The translations under genes were made by a program, and so were the position numbers. From Paucibacter sediminis (GTDB lineage: Bacteria; Pseudomonadota; Gammaproteobacteria; Burkholderiales; Burkholderiaceae_C), in assembly GCF_030254645.1 (NCBI RefSeq), contig NZ_CP116346.1:620001-684000 (forward strand): DNA of 64,000 bases. Direction: 5' to 3'. This document shows positions 51,456 through 60,302 of this stretch, in pieces; the first letter of the stretch is position 1, and every line of letters starts with the position of its first letter. Under the pieces are notes generated by a model. The model did not search any database, was not told the DNA's origin, and worked only from the letters and a program-made list of their open reading frames with translations.

Positions 51456-52244
51456 ATGCAGTTCCACCCCACCCTGGCCCTCGCGGGCCTGCTGGCGCTC
51501 GCCACCACCGGCGCCTGCGCGCAAGCCAATCCCGAGAAGATCAGCGTCTGCCATGAGAACGAAGACGCCTTTCCCTGGCTGCTGAAGGCCAAGCCGGGCT
51601 ATAGCCAGATCATGATGCCGCTGCTGGAGAAGCAGCTGGGCGTGCCCATCAAGCTGGTGGCGATGCCCTGGAAGCAATGCCTGGCCGAGCTCAAGGCCGG
51701 CAGCGTGGATGCGGCCATGAACGCCAGCTACAACAAGGAGCGCGCCGAGTACGCGCATTACCCACTCAAGCTCGACGGCGAGCCCGACGCCACCAAGCGC
51801 ATGTACCGCGCCACCTATGCGCTCTACCGCGTCAAGGGCGGGGCGCTGAGCTGGGACGGCCAGAAGCTGGTCGCGAACGGCACGGTGGGCGCACAGACCG
51901 GCTTCTCCATCGTCGGCCAGCTCAAGGAGCTGGGCGCCAAGGTCGAGGACAGCTCACCCACCGCCGACGAGCTGCTGCAGCGCGTGGCCGCGGGCCGCTA
52001 CATCGCCGCGGCGCTGCAGACCACCGAGGCCGAGAACTCGCTGGCCGCCTCGGCCGCGCTGGCCGGCAAGCTGGAGCGCGTCAACCCGCCGCTGGCCGAG
52101 AAGCCCTATTACACGATCTTCTCCAAGCCCTTCTTCGCCAAGCACGCGCAGACGGCGCGCGAGGTCTGGCGCCTGCAGGGCAAGCTGCGCGAATCGCCCG
52201 AGTTCAAGACCCAGGTGGCGCACCTGATGAAGAGCGTGGACTGA
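51456..52244 (+). CDS. periplasmic solute-binding protein, family 3 (amino-acid type)
   Basis: A 262-residue binding protein with a signal peptide (about residues 1-22, ending GACAQA). The mature N-terminus (KISVCHENEDAFPWLL) and the PWKQCLAELKAGSVDAAMNA stretch match family 3 amino-acid-binding proteins. No permease or ATPase is adjacent, so it may work alone, with a distant importer, or as a sensor. AAAGG upstream of 51456 supports the start. It is convergent with the hydrolase at 52252. Confidence 0.87.
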   Translation: MQFHPTLALAGLLALATTGACAQANPEKISVCHENEDAFPWLLKAKPGYSQIMMPLLEKQLGVPIKLVAMPWKQCLAELKAGSVDAAMNASYNKERAEYAHYPLKLDGEPDATKRMYRATYALYRVKGGALSWDGQKLVANGTVGAQTGFSIVGQLKELGAKVEDSSPTADELLQRVAAGRYIAAALQTTEAENSLAASAALAGKLERVNPPLAEKPYYTIFSKPFFAKHAQTAREVWRLQGKLRESPEFKTQVAHLMKSVD

Positions 52245-52251
52245 CGCCGTC

Positions 52252-53100
52252 TCAACCCTGGATGAAGCGGCGCAGCACCGGGTAGGCCGCGTCGGGATCG
52301 TCGCGCCAGGCGCCGTGGCCCACGCCGGGGAAGCGCGCCAGCTGCATCCACTGCGGCGGCAGCGCGGCGGCGATCTCCAGCGCGTCTTCCAGCGGGCAGA
52401 CCGGGTCGTCCTCGCCCACCATCACCAGCACCGGGCATTGCGCGTGCGCCAGGCCCGGCCGCAGGTCCAGGCCCTGCATTTCGCCGGCCGCGAAGTGCAG
52501 CAGGATGTCGGTGTTGAGCAGCACGCGCGCGCCGGCATCGGGGTCGATCGGATCACGCGTGTTGTAGAGCTTGCGGCAGCCGGCCCAGTAGGCGGCCCAG
52601 GTGTCGGCATTGGGCGTGCTCCAGAAGGCGCGCGCCAGCTCGCGCGCCACCGGCCCGCCGCGGCGCTCGAACACCGCCAGCTTGCGCGCCAGGCCCATGT
52701 GGTGCGAGGTGCTGGAGAGCACTACCTTGGACGCATGGCCGGGGTGGCGTGCCAGGTAATGCTGGGCCACGAAGCCGCCGAAGCTCTGCCCCAGCACGAT
52801 GGGCTTGACCAGGCCCAGCGCGTCCGACAAGCGCACCACGTCATCGGCCCAGGTATCCAGCGTCCATTCGCTGCGCGGGCGCGGGTCGCTGCGGCCATGG
52901 CCGCGGTGGTCGTAATAGATGATCTGGGCCACATCGGCGAGCGCGCCGAAGCCGGGCTTGAAGGCCGAATGGTCGAAGCCGGGCCCGCCATGCATGCAGA
53001 TCAGCGTCGGCAGCTCGCGCATCAGCGGGCCGTCCGGCAGCAGGCCGGGGCCCTGCACATCGACAAAAAGGCGCACGCCCGGGGCAATTTCAAGTCGCAT
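52252..53100 (-). CDS. alpha/beta hydrolase, proline-iminopeptidase-like
   Basis: A 282-residue alpha/beta hydrolase. The oxyanion region is MHGGPGFDHS, the nucleophile is in VLGQSFGGFVAQ, the acid in MVGEDDPVCP and the His in FPGVGHGAWR; the HGGPG form is typical of proline iminopeptidase-like enzymes. The start at 53100 has AGGAG 10 bp upstream; a frame 27 codons longer was rejected. The substrate is open. It diverges from the LytS-type kinase with about 120 bp between. Confidence 0.9.
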   Translation of the reverse strand: MRLEIAPGVRLFVDVQGPGLLPDGPLMRELPTLICMHGGPGFDHSAFKPGFGALADVAQIIYYDHRGHGRSDPRPRSEWTLDTWADDVVRLSDALGLVKPIVLGQSFGGFVAQHYLARHPGHASKVVLSSTSHHMGLARKLAVFERRGGPVARELARAFWSTPNADTWAAYWAGCRKLYNTRDPIDPDAGARVLLNTDILLHFAAGEMQGLDLRPGLAHAQCPVLVMVGEDDPVCPLEDALEIAAALPPQWMQLARFPGVGHGAWRDDPDAAYPVLRRFIQG

Positions 53101-53222
53101 GAATTTCACTCCTGGTGGCCAGTATGCCGTGGCCCGCCTCCCCAAGCCGATTTCGTCGCCGCATGGCGGCGTCGGTCGCAAGGCGCTCGCCCCGGCCTGG
53201 CGGCGGCGGCAGAATCGCTACC

Positions 53223-54374
53223 ATGCCCTCCATGCCCAGCAGCCCCGGTAGCCCTGCCAGAGCCTTCCGTGCGGTCTTCAACCTGCGCGTGCTGGCGGCC
53301 ATGGTGGGCCTGTGCGTGCTGTTCGCCGGCTCGCGCGTGCTGACCTGGTACGTCGGCTACAGCGATCTGCACAAATGGCTGATGGGCTGGCTGAGCTACA
53401 CGCGCCAGACCCTGATCTCGGGCTTTGTGCTGCTCTTGCTGATCGGCTGTGCCGAGGCCTGGCTGGCGCGCTGGCCGCTGCGCACGGAATCCGCCAAGCG
53501 CCTGCTGCGCGCTGGCGCGGTGCTGCTGGGCGCGGCCCTGGGCGCCGTGCTGCGCAACCGCGTGGCCTACTGGCTGGACCCGGCGCGCGTCAAGTTCGAA
53601 TGGAGCTGGTTCTTCAGCCTGCTGCTGCTGTGGAGCGCGCTGGGCGGGCTGGGCTATGCGCTGTTCCTGAAATCGCAGCGCGCCAACCTCAGCCGCCAGG
53701 CCCTGGCCGAGGCCAGGCTGCAGAGCGAACGCCTGCAGATACGCCAGGTCGAGGCCCAGGTGTCGGCGCTGAACGCGCAGATCGAGCCGCATTTCCTCTT
53801 CAACACGCTGGCGAACGTGAAGCGCCTGTACGAGACCACGCCCGAGCGCGGCCGCGACATGCTGGGCCATTTGATCGCCTATCTGCGCTCGGCCCTGCCC
53901 GGCATGCGCCGCAGCCAGTCCAGCCTGGGCGAGGAGCTGGCCCTGGTGCGCAACTACCTCAGCATCCTGCAGATGCGCATGGGCCCGCGGCTGCGCTTTC
54001 GCATCGAGGTGCCCGAGGCGCTGCAGTCCGTCGTGCTGCCGCCGATGGTGCTGGCCACTCTGGTGGAGAACGCCATCAAGCATGGGCTGGGCCCCTTGCC
54101 CGAGGGCGGCGAGATCTGCATCCGCGCCGCACGGCGCGAGGTACAGGGCGGCGCGCAGGGCCTGGTGATCGAGGTCCAGGACAACGGCCATGGCTTCAGC
54201 GCCAGCGCCGGCAGCGGCGTCGGTCTGGCCAACACGCGCGCGCGCCTGCAAGCCATGTTCGGCGACGCCGCCCGCCTCGAACTGGAGGCCGCCAGCCCGC
54301 GCGGCGTGCTGGCGCGGCTGCACCTGCCGCTGCTGGCGCTGGCGGTGGCCGAGCCCGCGGAGGCCCTCGCGTGA
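53223..54374 (+). CDS. LytS-type sensor histidine kinase (second system)
   Basis: A 383-residue membrane kinase with about four membrane segments (residues 22-148), then the kinase domain with phosphoacceptor H190 in IEPHFLFNTLANVKRL, N-box LVENAIKHGLG and G-boxes DNGHGFSASAGSGVGL. It is a paralogue of the kinase at 19056-20156. The stop overlaps the GTG start of the next gene by 4 bp (GTGA). The start at 53223 has a second ATG three codons later. The signal is unknown. Confidence 0.92.
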   Translation: MPSMPSSPGSPARAFRAVFNLRVLAAMVGLCVLFAGSRVLTWYVGYSDLHKWLMGWLSYTRQTLISGFVLLLLIGCAEAWLARWPLRTESAKRLLRAGAVLLGAALGAVLRNRVAYWLDPARVKFEWSWFFSLLLLWSALGGLGYALFLKSQRANLSRQALAEARLQSERLQIRQVEAQVSALNAQIEPHFLFNTLANVKRLYETTPERGRDMLGHLIAYLRSALPGMRRSQSSLGEELALVRNYLSILQMRMGPRLRFRIEVPEALQSVVLPPMVLATLVENAIKHGLGPLPEGGEICIRAARREVQGGAQGLVIEVQDNGHGFSASAGSGVGLANTRARLQAMFGDAARLELEAASPRGVLARLHLPLLALAVAEPAEALA

Positions 54375-55453
54375 GCGGCCTGACGGCCCATGTCTGGCAG
54401 TCCTGGCGCAGCCTGCGCGCGCGCGAGCTGGCCGGCTGGTTGCTGATCGGCCTGCTGTTCGGCGTGCTGGATTCCAGCTCGCTGATCTATGTGCTGGACC
54501 AGCCGGGCTGGCCGCTGGCCCTGCTGGGCCAGCTGATCTCGCCGCTGGTGCTGGTGCTGGTGATCGCCCTCATCTGGCTACCGGTGGACCGCAGCGACGC
54601 GCAGCATCCGGCCCGGCCCTGGCGCCTGGCCGCCGCCCTGCTGCTGGGCGCGGGCCTGGCGCTGCTGCTCTTGCAGTGGCTGCTGCAGTGGCTGGCCTGG
54701 CCCGACGCGATGGCGCTGATGATGAAGAAGGAGGGCAAGCCGCCCTACGACCGCTGGCACTGGACCGGCGTGCTGGGCGATGCGCTGTTCGCCAGCCTCT
54801 GCGCCGGCCTGGTGGTGGCCCTGCACGAGATGAACCGGGGCCAGCAGGCGCTGGAGCTGGCGATGCAGGGCAGCCTGCAGGAGCAGACGGTGCTCAAGCG
54901 CAAGGCCATGGCGGCGCGCCTGGCCACGCTGCAGGCCCAGGTCGACCCGCAATTCCTGTTCGACACCCTGGTCGGCATCGAGCAGGACTATGCGCGCGGT
55001 GCGGCCGGCGCGGCCCTGCGCATGGAGCAGCTGATACGCCATTTGCGCGTGGCCCTGCCGCGCCTGCGCGAATCGGGCAGCAGCCTGGAGGCCGAGGCCG
55101 AGCTGCTGGAGAGTTATCTGGCGGTGCGCCTGGGGCCGGCATCGCCCGGGCTGCGGCGCGACTGGCCGGCCGAGCTGGGGCAGCTGGCGGTGCCGCCGAT
55201 GGTGCTGCTACCGCTGCTGCAACGTGCGCTGGCGCTCAGCGAGGGCGCGCCCGGCCCCTGCGAGCTGCGCGCGGAACTGAACTCGCCGGGCTGGCGCGTC
55301 GGCCTGCGCTTCGGCCGCCCCGGCCTGTGTGGCGACGCCGCCGAGATCGCCGGCCTGCAGCAGCGCCTGCAAAGCACCACCGATACCCAGACCCGCCTGG
55401 CCTGCAGCAGCAGCGCCGATCACACCCTTTTCAGCCTCGAGCTGCACCCATGA
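54371..55453 (+). CDS. LytS-like pseudokinase (degenerate histidine kinase)
   Basis: A 360-residue membrane protein with the LytS layout but a broken active site. After membrane segments (about residues 23-150) the region equal to PHFLFNTL reads DPQFLFDTL, so the phosphoacceptor His is Gln (Q194) and the following Asn is Asp. The ATP-binding N-box expected after VPPMVLL (LVENA) reads LPLLQRALAL. It starts with GTG at 54371 overlapping the upstream kinase stop and overlaps the LytTR gene by 4 bp. It is intact, so it probably serves as a sensor or regulator of the true kinase. Confidence 0.85.
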   Translation: MSGLTAHVWQSWRSLRARELAGWLLIGLLFGVLDSSSLIYVLDQPGWPLALLGQLISPLVLVLVIALIWLPVDRSDAQHPARPWRLAAALLLGAGLALLLLQWLLQWLAWPDAMALMMKKEGKPPYDRWHWTGVLGDALFASLCAGLVVALHEMNRGQQALELAMQGSLQEQTVLKRKAMAARLATLQAQVDPQFLFDTLVGIEQDYARGAAGAALRMEQLIRHLRVALPRLRESGSSLEAEAELLESYLAVRLGPASPGLRRDWPAELGQLAVPPMVLLPLLQRALALSEGAPGPCELRAELNSPGWRVGLRFGRPGLCGDAAEIAGLQQRLQSTTDTQTRLACSSSADHTLFSLELHP

Positions 55454-56217
55454 ACAGCAGTGCCCCCACCGCCATCGTGGCGGAAGACGAAGACACCTTG
55501 CGCCATGAGCTGGTCGAGCAGCTCGGCCGGCTCTGGCCCGAGCTCAGCATCGTCGCCGAGGCCGGCGACGGCATCGAGGCCCTGCGCCTGCTGGAGCTGC
55601 ACAAGCCCGACCTGATGTTCCTGGACATCCAGATGCCCGGCCTGACCGGCATCGAGGTGGCCCGCCAGGTGGGCGCGCGCAGCCATGTGGTGTTCGTCAC
55701 CGCCTACGACCAGTACGCGGTGCAGGCCTTTGACGAGGGCGCCGTCGATTACCTGCTCAAGCCCCTGCAGGCGGCGCGCCTGTTCACCGCCATCAACCGC
55801 CTCAAGCAGCGCCTGGCGCAGCCGCTGGCGGACCTGAGCGCGGTGCTGGACCGCCTGGCCGCCGCGCCCCGGCTGCTGGAGACGCCGCGCCAGCCGCTGC
55901 GCTGGATCAACGCCTCGGTGGGCCAGACCCTCAAGCTCATCACCGTGGACGAGGTGCTGTACTTCCAGTCCGACAACAAGTACACGCGCGTCGCGATCCG
56001 CGAGGGCGAGGCGCTGATACGCAAGCCGCTGAAGGAGCTGGTGGAGGAGCTGGACGCCCAGCAGTTCTGGCAGATCCACCGCTCCACCCTGGTGAACGCG
56101 GCCGCGATCGCCGGCGTAACGCGCGACTTCCGCGGCCGTCTGCAGGTCAGGCTGAAGGACAGCACCGACGTGCTGCTGGTGGCCGAAAGTTACGCCCACC
56201 TGTTCAAGCAGATGTAA
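55450..56217 (+). CDS. LytTR family response regulator (second system)
   Basis: A 255-residue regulator with the phosphoacceptor D59 in LMFLDIQMPG and Lys in DYLLKP, then a LytTR DNA-binding domain (VLYFQSDNKYTRVAIR, FWQIHRSTLVNAAAI). Its start ATG at 55450 overlaps the pseudokinase stop (ATGA). Together with the kinase and pseudokinase it forms a three-gene system that is paralogous to the two-gene system at 19056-20926. Confidence 0.94.
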   Translation: MNSSAPTAIVAEDEDTLRHELVEQLGRLWPELSIVAEAGDGIEALRLLELHKPDLMFLDIQMPGLTGIEVARQVGARSHVVFVTAYDQYAVQAFDEGAVDYLLKPLQAARLFTAINRLKQRLAQPLADLSAVLDRLAAAPRLLETPRQPLRWINASVGQTLKLITVDEVLYFQSDNKYTRVAIREGEALIRKPLKELVEELDAQQFWQIHRSTLVNAAAIAGVTRDFRGRLQVRLKDSTDVLLVAESYAHLFKQM

Positions 56218-56292
56218 GGGCGGTGGCCAGACCAGACTTTTGGCATCGGCGCAGGCGCTGCTTACCATCGGCTCCGATCCCTGGAGTCCGCC

Positions 56293-56832
56293 ATGAAGAA
56301 CCGCCTGGCAGCCGGCATGCGCCTGCTGCTTTCCCTGCCCCTGCTGTTGAGCGCGGCTGCGCATGCGGCGCCGCCGGCACCGCCCAATCTGGTGGCGCTG
56401 AGCGAACAGCTGGTGACCTCGGGCCAGCCCTCGGCGGATTGGCTGGCCACGCTGGGCGCGCAGGGCTTTGATGCGGTGATCTATCTGGCGCCGCCCACCG
56501 TCGGCGATGCGGTGCGCGAGGAGCCGCTGATCGTGGCGCGCCAGGGCCTGGTCTTCATCAACATCCCGGTGCGCTTCGACGCACCCAGCGCGCGCGATTT
56601 CGAGACCTTCGCGGCCCAGCTGGGCGCCCTCAAGGGCCGCAAGGTGCTGGTGCACTGCCAGGTGAATATGCGCGCCAGCACGCTGAGCTTTCTTTACCGC
56701 ACGGTGGTGGAGAAGGCCGAGCCGCGCCAGGCCTATGAGCAGGTCGCGCGCATCTGGACCCCGTCGGGGCCCTGGAAGACGCTGATGCTTGATCAGCTGC
56801 GTCAGCACCAGATCAACTTCGACCCGTTCTGA
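56293..56832 (+). CDS. exported protein-tyrosine-phosphatase-like protein
   Basis: A 179-residue protein with a signal peptide (about 1-25, ending AAHA) and a phosphatase-like fold: VALSEQLVTSGQPSADWLATL, then IYLAPPTVGDA, and the loop VHCQVNMRAST. The Cys122-to-Arg127 spacing is CX4R rather than the CX5R of classical tyrosine phosphatases; related bacterial proteins share an HCxxNxR form. Activity is uncertain. It sits 2 bp before the DUF4440-like gene. Confidence 0.82.
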   Translation: MKNRLAAGMRLLLSLPLLLSAAAHAAPPAPPNLVALSEQLVTSGQPSADWLATLGAQGFDAVIYLAPPTVGDAVREEPLIVARQGLVFINIPVRFDAPSARDFETFAAQLGALKGRKVLVHCQVNMRASTLSFLYRTVVEKAEPRQAYEQVARIWTPSGPWKTLMLDQLRQHQINFDPF

Positions 56833-56834
56833 CC

Positions 56835-57176
56835 ATGCAATACACCTTGTTTGCCCTTGAACAGGAACTCGCCCTGGTGGGCCACCATCCGGGCCCCGAA
56901 CGGCTGGAGCAGCTGATTGCCGACGAGTTCGTCGAGCATGGCAGCTCCGGCCGCATCTGGACCAAGGCCCAGCTGCTGGAGGTGATGCCCCGATGGCCGG
57001 TGGTGCAGCGCGAGGTGAGCGAGTTCAGCGCCGAGGCGCTGGCCGAGAACCTCGCTCTGGTGCGCTACCGCTCGCTGCGCATGGGCCAGCTGAGCCTGCG
57101 GGCCTCGGTCTGGAAGCGCCAGCCGCGCGGCTGGCAGATCGTCTTCCATCAGGGAACACCCGTGTCGCCAACTTGA
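56835..57176 (+). CDS. DUF4440 / NTF2-like small protein
   Basis: A 113-residue protein with the DUF4440 pattern: LEQLIADEFVEHGSSGRIWT near the start and LVRYRSLRMG and WKRQPRGWQIVFHQGTP at the end, the core strands of a small NTF2-like barrel. The function is unknown. It follows the phosphatase-like gene by 2 bp and probably shares its transcript. Confidence 0.82.
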   Translation: MQYTLFALEQELALVGHHPGPERLEQLIADEFVEHGSSGRIWTKAQLLEVMPRWPVVQREVSEFSAEALAENLALVRYRSLRMGQLSLRASVWKRQPRGWQIVFHQGTPVSPT

Positions 57177-57230
57177 CCCCGGGCAAACCGGCCTCGTCTC
57201 ACAATCGGCCGACCAACCGGAGACGAGCGC

Positions 57231-59450
57231 ATGGCCGAACAAACCCACTACCGCATCTGCCCCCTGTGCGAAGCCTGCTGCGGGCTGGAGATACGCAGCG
57301 AGGGTGACAAGGTCATCGCGATCCGCGGCGCCGAGGGCGATGCCTTCAGCGCCGGCTACCTCTGCCCCAAGGGCGTGTCGCTGAAGGACCTGCACGAGGA
57401 CCCCGACCGGCTGCGCCAGCCGCTGATCAAGCGCGATGGCCGCTTCGTGCCGGCCAGCTGGGACGAGGCCCTGGCCGAGGTGGAGGCGCGCCTGCTGCCG
57501 ATCCTGCGCGCGCATGGGCCCGACGCGGTGGCCGCCACGGCGGGCAACCCCTCGGCGCACAAGATCAGCCTGCTGGCCTACTTCCCGCGCCTGGTGCGTG
57601 CGCTGGGCACGCGCAATGTGTTCTCGGCCTCGACGCTGGACCAGATGCCCAAGCAGCTCAGCAGCGGCCTGATGTACGGCCACTGGCTCTCGATCCCGGT
57701 GCCCGACCTGCCGCGCAGCGATCTGCTCATCATCCTGGGCGCCAACCCCATGATCAGCAACGGCAGCCTCTGGACCGTGCCCGACTACCGCGGCAAGGCC
57801 AAGGCGATGCGCGCCCGCGGCGGCCGCATCATCGTGATCGATCCGCGCCGCAGCGAGACCGCCGCCGCGGCCGACGAGCACCTGCCGATCAAGCCCGGCG
57901 GCGACGCCTTCCTGCTGCTGGGCATGCTGCACACCCTGTTCGACGAGGGTCTGGTAGAGCTCAAGCACCTGGCCGCGCATGTCAACGGCCTGGACGAGTT
58001 GCGCGCCGCCGCCAGCGCCTATGCGCCCGAACGCATGGCGGCCGGCTGCGGCATTGCCGCGGCCGAACAGCGCCGCCTGGCGCGCGCGCTGGCGAGCACG
58101 CCGCGCGCCTCCATCTATGGCCGCATCGGCACCTGCACGCAGCGCTTCGGCACGCTCAACAGCTGGCTGATCGATCTGCTCAACATCCTCACCGGGCACC
58201 TGGATGCCGAGGGCGGCGCGATGTTTCCCAAGGCCGCCGCCTTCGCATCCAACACCCAGGGCAAGCCGGGCCAGGGCAAGGGCATCAGCACCGGCCGGCG
58301 CCACAGCCGCGTGAGCGGCGCGCCCGAGGTGTTCGGCGAACTGCCCATCACCTGCCTGGCCGAGGAAATCGAGACGCCTGGCGCCGGCCAGGTGCGCGCG
58401 CTCATCACCCTGGCCAGCAACCCGGTGCTGTCGGCGCCGAACGGCCCGCGCATCGCCAAGGCGCTGGATGCGCTCGAGTTCATGCTGAGCCTGGACATCT
58501 ACCTGAACGAGACCAGCCGCCATGCCGACGTGATCCTGCCCGGCCTCTCGCCGCTGGAGGATCTGCATTACGACATGGCCTTCCCCCAGCTCAGCTGGCG
58601 CAACCACGCGCGCTTCTCGGGGCCGGTGTTCGCGCGCCCCGCCGGCCAGCCGGAGGAATGGGAGACCCTGCTGCGCCTGGCCGCGATGGTCGAGGGCAAG
58701 GATTGGCGCGGCGATGTGGGCGCGCTGGACGACGCCTACGTGGCGGCCGACGTGCAGCGCCTGGCCGGCGAACACGCGCCAGCCGTGCTGGCGGCCCTGC
58801 AGCCGCAACGTGGCCCCGAGCGCCTGATCGATCTGGCGCTGCGCAGCGGCCCCTATGGCGACCGCTTCGGCCTCAAGCCCGATGGCATCAGCCTGGCCAA
58901 GGTCAAGGCCGCCCCCTGCGGGCTGGACCTGGGCGAGCTCAAACCACGCATCCCCGAACTGCTGCGCACGCCCTCGGGCCGCATCGAGCTGGCGCCAGCC
59001 GCCCTGCTGGCCGACCTGGGTCATGTGGACGCGGCGCTGGACGCGCTGCAAAGCGCAGCCGCCGGCCTGCTGCTGATCGGCCGGCGCGACACCCGCTCGG
59101 GCAATAGCTGGATGCACAACCTGCCGGTGCTGGCCAAGGGCCCGGAGCGCTGCACCCTGCTGGTGAACCCGGCGGACGCCGCGCGCCTGGGCCTGGTCGA
59201 TGGCAGCCAGGGCCGGCTGCGCACCGCCACCGGCGAGCTGCTCGCGCGCGTCGAGCTGAGTGCCGAGATGATGGCCGGCGTGGTGAGCCTGCCGCATGGC
59301 TGGGGCCATGACCTGCCGGGCGCGCAGCTGGGGCTCGCCCGGGAGCGCCCGGGCGTGAACCTGAATGCGCTGCTGGACGATGCGGCGCGCGACCCGCTCT
59401 CCGGTAACGCCGTGTTGAGCGGCGTGCCGGTGGCGCTCAGCCCGGCCTAG
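57231..59450 (+). CDS. molybdopterin-dependent oxidoreductase (orphan, DMSO-reductase family)
   Basis: A 739-residue molybdenum enzyme of the formate-dehydrogenase/DMSO-reductase family. The N-terminal [4Fe-4S] ligands are C10, C13, C17 and C45 (RICPLCEACCG, then YLCPKG). Cofactor-binding stretches include LLIILGANPMISNG and VDGSQGRLRTATGE in the C-terminal MGD domain. No Tat signal is seen, so it is cytoplasmic. No partner iron-sulfur or membrane subunit is adjacent. The stop overlaps the convergent hydrolase stop within CTAG. Confidence 0.9.
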   Translation: MAEQTHYRICPLCEACCGLEIRSEGDKVIAIRGAEGDAFSAGYLCPKGVSLKDLHEDPDRLRQPLIKRDGRFVPASWDEALAEVEARLLPILRAHGPDAVAATAGNPSAHKISLLAYFPRLVRALGTRNVFSASTLDQMPKQLSSGLMYGHWLSIPVPDLPRSDLLIILGANPMISNGSLWTVPDYRGKAKAMRARGGRIIVIDPRRSETAAAADEHLPIKPGGDAFLLLGMLHTLFDEGLVELKHLAAHVNGLDELRAAASAYAPERMAAGCGIAAAEQRRLARALASTPRASIYGRIGTCTQRFGTLNSWLIDLLNILTGHLDAEGGAMFPKAAAFASNTQGKPGQGKGISTGRRHSRVSGAPEVFGELPITCLAEEIETPGAGQVRALITLASNPVLSAPNGPRIAKALDALEFMLSLDIYLNETSRHADVILPGLSPLEDLHYDMAFPQLSWRNHARFSGPVFARPAGQPEEWETLLRLAAMVEGKDWRGDVGALDDAYVAADVQRLAGEHAPAVLAALQPQRGPERLIDLALRSGPYGDRFGLKPDGISLAKVKAAPCGLDLGELKPRIPELLRTPSGRIELAPAALLADLGHVDAALDALQSAAAGLLLIGRRDTRSGNSWMHNLPVLAKGPERCTLLVNPADAARLGLVDGSQGRLRTATGELLARVELSAEMMAGVVSLPHGWGHDLPGAQLGLARERPGVNLNALLDDAARDPLSGNAVLSGVPVALSPA

Positions 59451-60295
59451 GCATAGGCGCGCGCCAGCAAGGCCTGGATGGCCTCCTGCGCGGCCGGCTC
59501 GTCCAGCGTCGGCGCGTGGCCGCGGCCGGCGATCTCCACCGCCTGCAGCTCGGGCAGGCGCGCGCACATCGCCGCCACGGTGGCGGCCGAGAGGATGTCC
59601 GAGCGATCGCCGCGCAGCACCAGCGCCGGCTTGCCCCGGATGGCATCGAACAGCGGCCACAGCGTGGGCGCGGCGCTGCCCGAGTTGACCCCCTGCGCGA
59701 TCGCCGGGTCGTAGTCGGGCACGGCCACCAGGCCCTCCATCACATGCGTGGCCATCACCATGTCCAGCCAGTCGGCCGGGCCGAAGTCGGGGAAGTTGCC
59801 GTCGTTGATGCGCTGCAGCCGCGCCACCGCCTGCTCCAGCCCGCCGGCCTCGGCCGGCTCGCCCATATAGGCCTGGATGCGCGCCACGCCGCGCGGGTCG
59901 AGCTCGGGCCCGACATCGTTGAGCACCACGGCGCGCAAGCGCGCCGGCTGCAGCGCGGCCATGATGATGGCCATCAGCCCGCCCAGCGAGGTGCCGACCA
60001 CGCTGCACTCGGCCAGCCCGAGCAGGTCGAGCAGGGTGAACATGTCGGCCGCATAGCGGTCGGGCCGGTAGCGGGCGGGGTCGGGGTCACGCTGCGAGTG
60101 ACCGCGGCCGCGCTGGTCCGGGCAGATCACGCGGTAACGCGCGCTCAGGGCCAGGGCCAGGCGATCGAAGTCGCGGCTGTTGCGTGTCAGCCCGGGCAGG
60201 CACAACACGCAGGGCGCGCCCGGGCCGGGGCCCGGGTAGTCGCGCGCGAACAGCCGCAGCCCGTCGTCACTGCGGTAGTAACGCTGCAGGTACAT
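59447..60295 (-). CDS. alpha/beta hydrolase linked to the TonB receptor
   Basis: A 282-residue alpha/beta hydrolase: oxyanion region LCLPGLTRNSRDF, nucleophile in VVGTSLGGLMA, acid in LRGDRSDIL and His in IAGRGHAPTLDE. It lies 7 bp downstream of the TonB-dependent receptor and probably shares its transcript, so it may act on the imported molecule, for example cleaving an ester. It ends convergently with the molybdopterin enzyme gene. Confidence 0.9.
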   Translation of the reverse strand: MYLQRYYRSDDGLRLFARDYPGPGPGAPCVLCLPGLTRNSRDFDRLALALSARYRVICPDQRGRGHSQRDPDPARYRPDRYAADMFTLLDLLGLAECSVVGTSLGGLMAIIMAALQPARLRAVVLNDVGPELDPRGVARIQAYMGEPAEAGGLEQAVARLQRINDGNFPDFGPADWLDMVMATHVMEGLVAVPDYDPAIAQGVNSGSAAPTLWPLFDAIRGKPALVLRGDRSDILSAATVAAMCARLPELQAVEIAGRGHAPTLDEPAAQEAIQALLARAYA

Positions 60296-60302
60296 GGCCG
60301 CC

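Noticed and set aside
56802-60008. Open minus-strand frame of 1068 codons
   Set aside because: It covers the molybdopterin oxidoreductase in antisense and part of the hydrolase in a different frame; no coherent protein family is visible.
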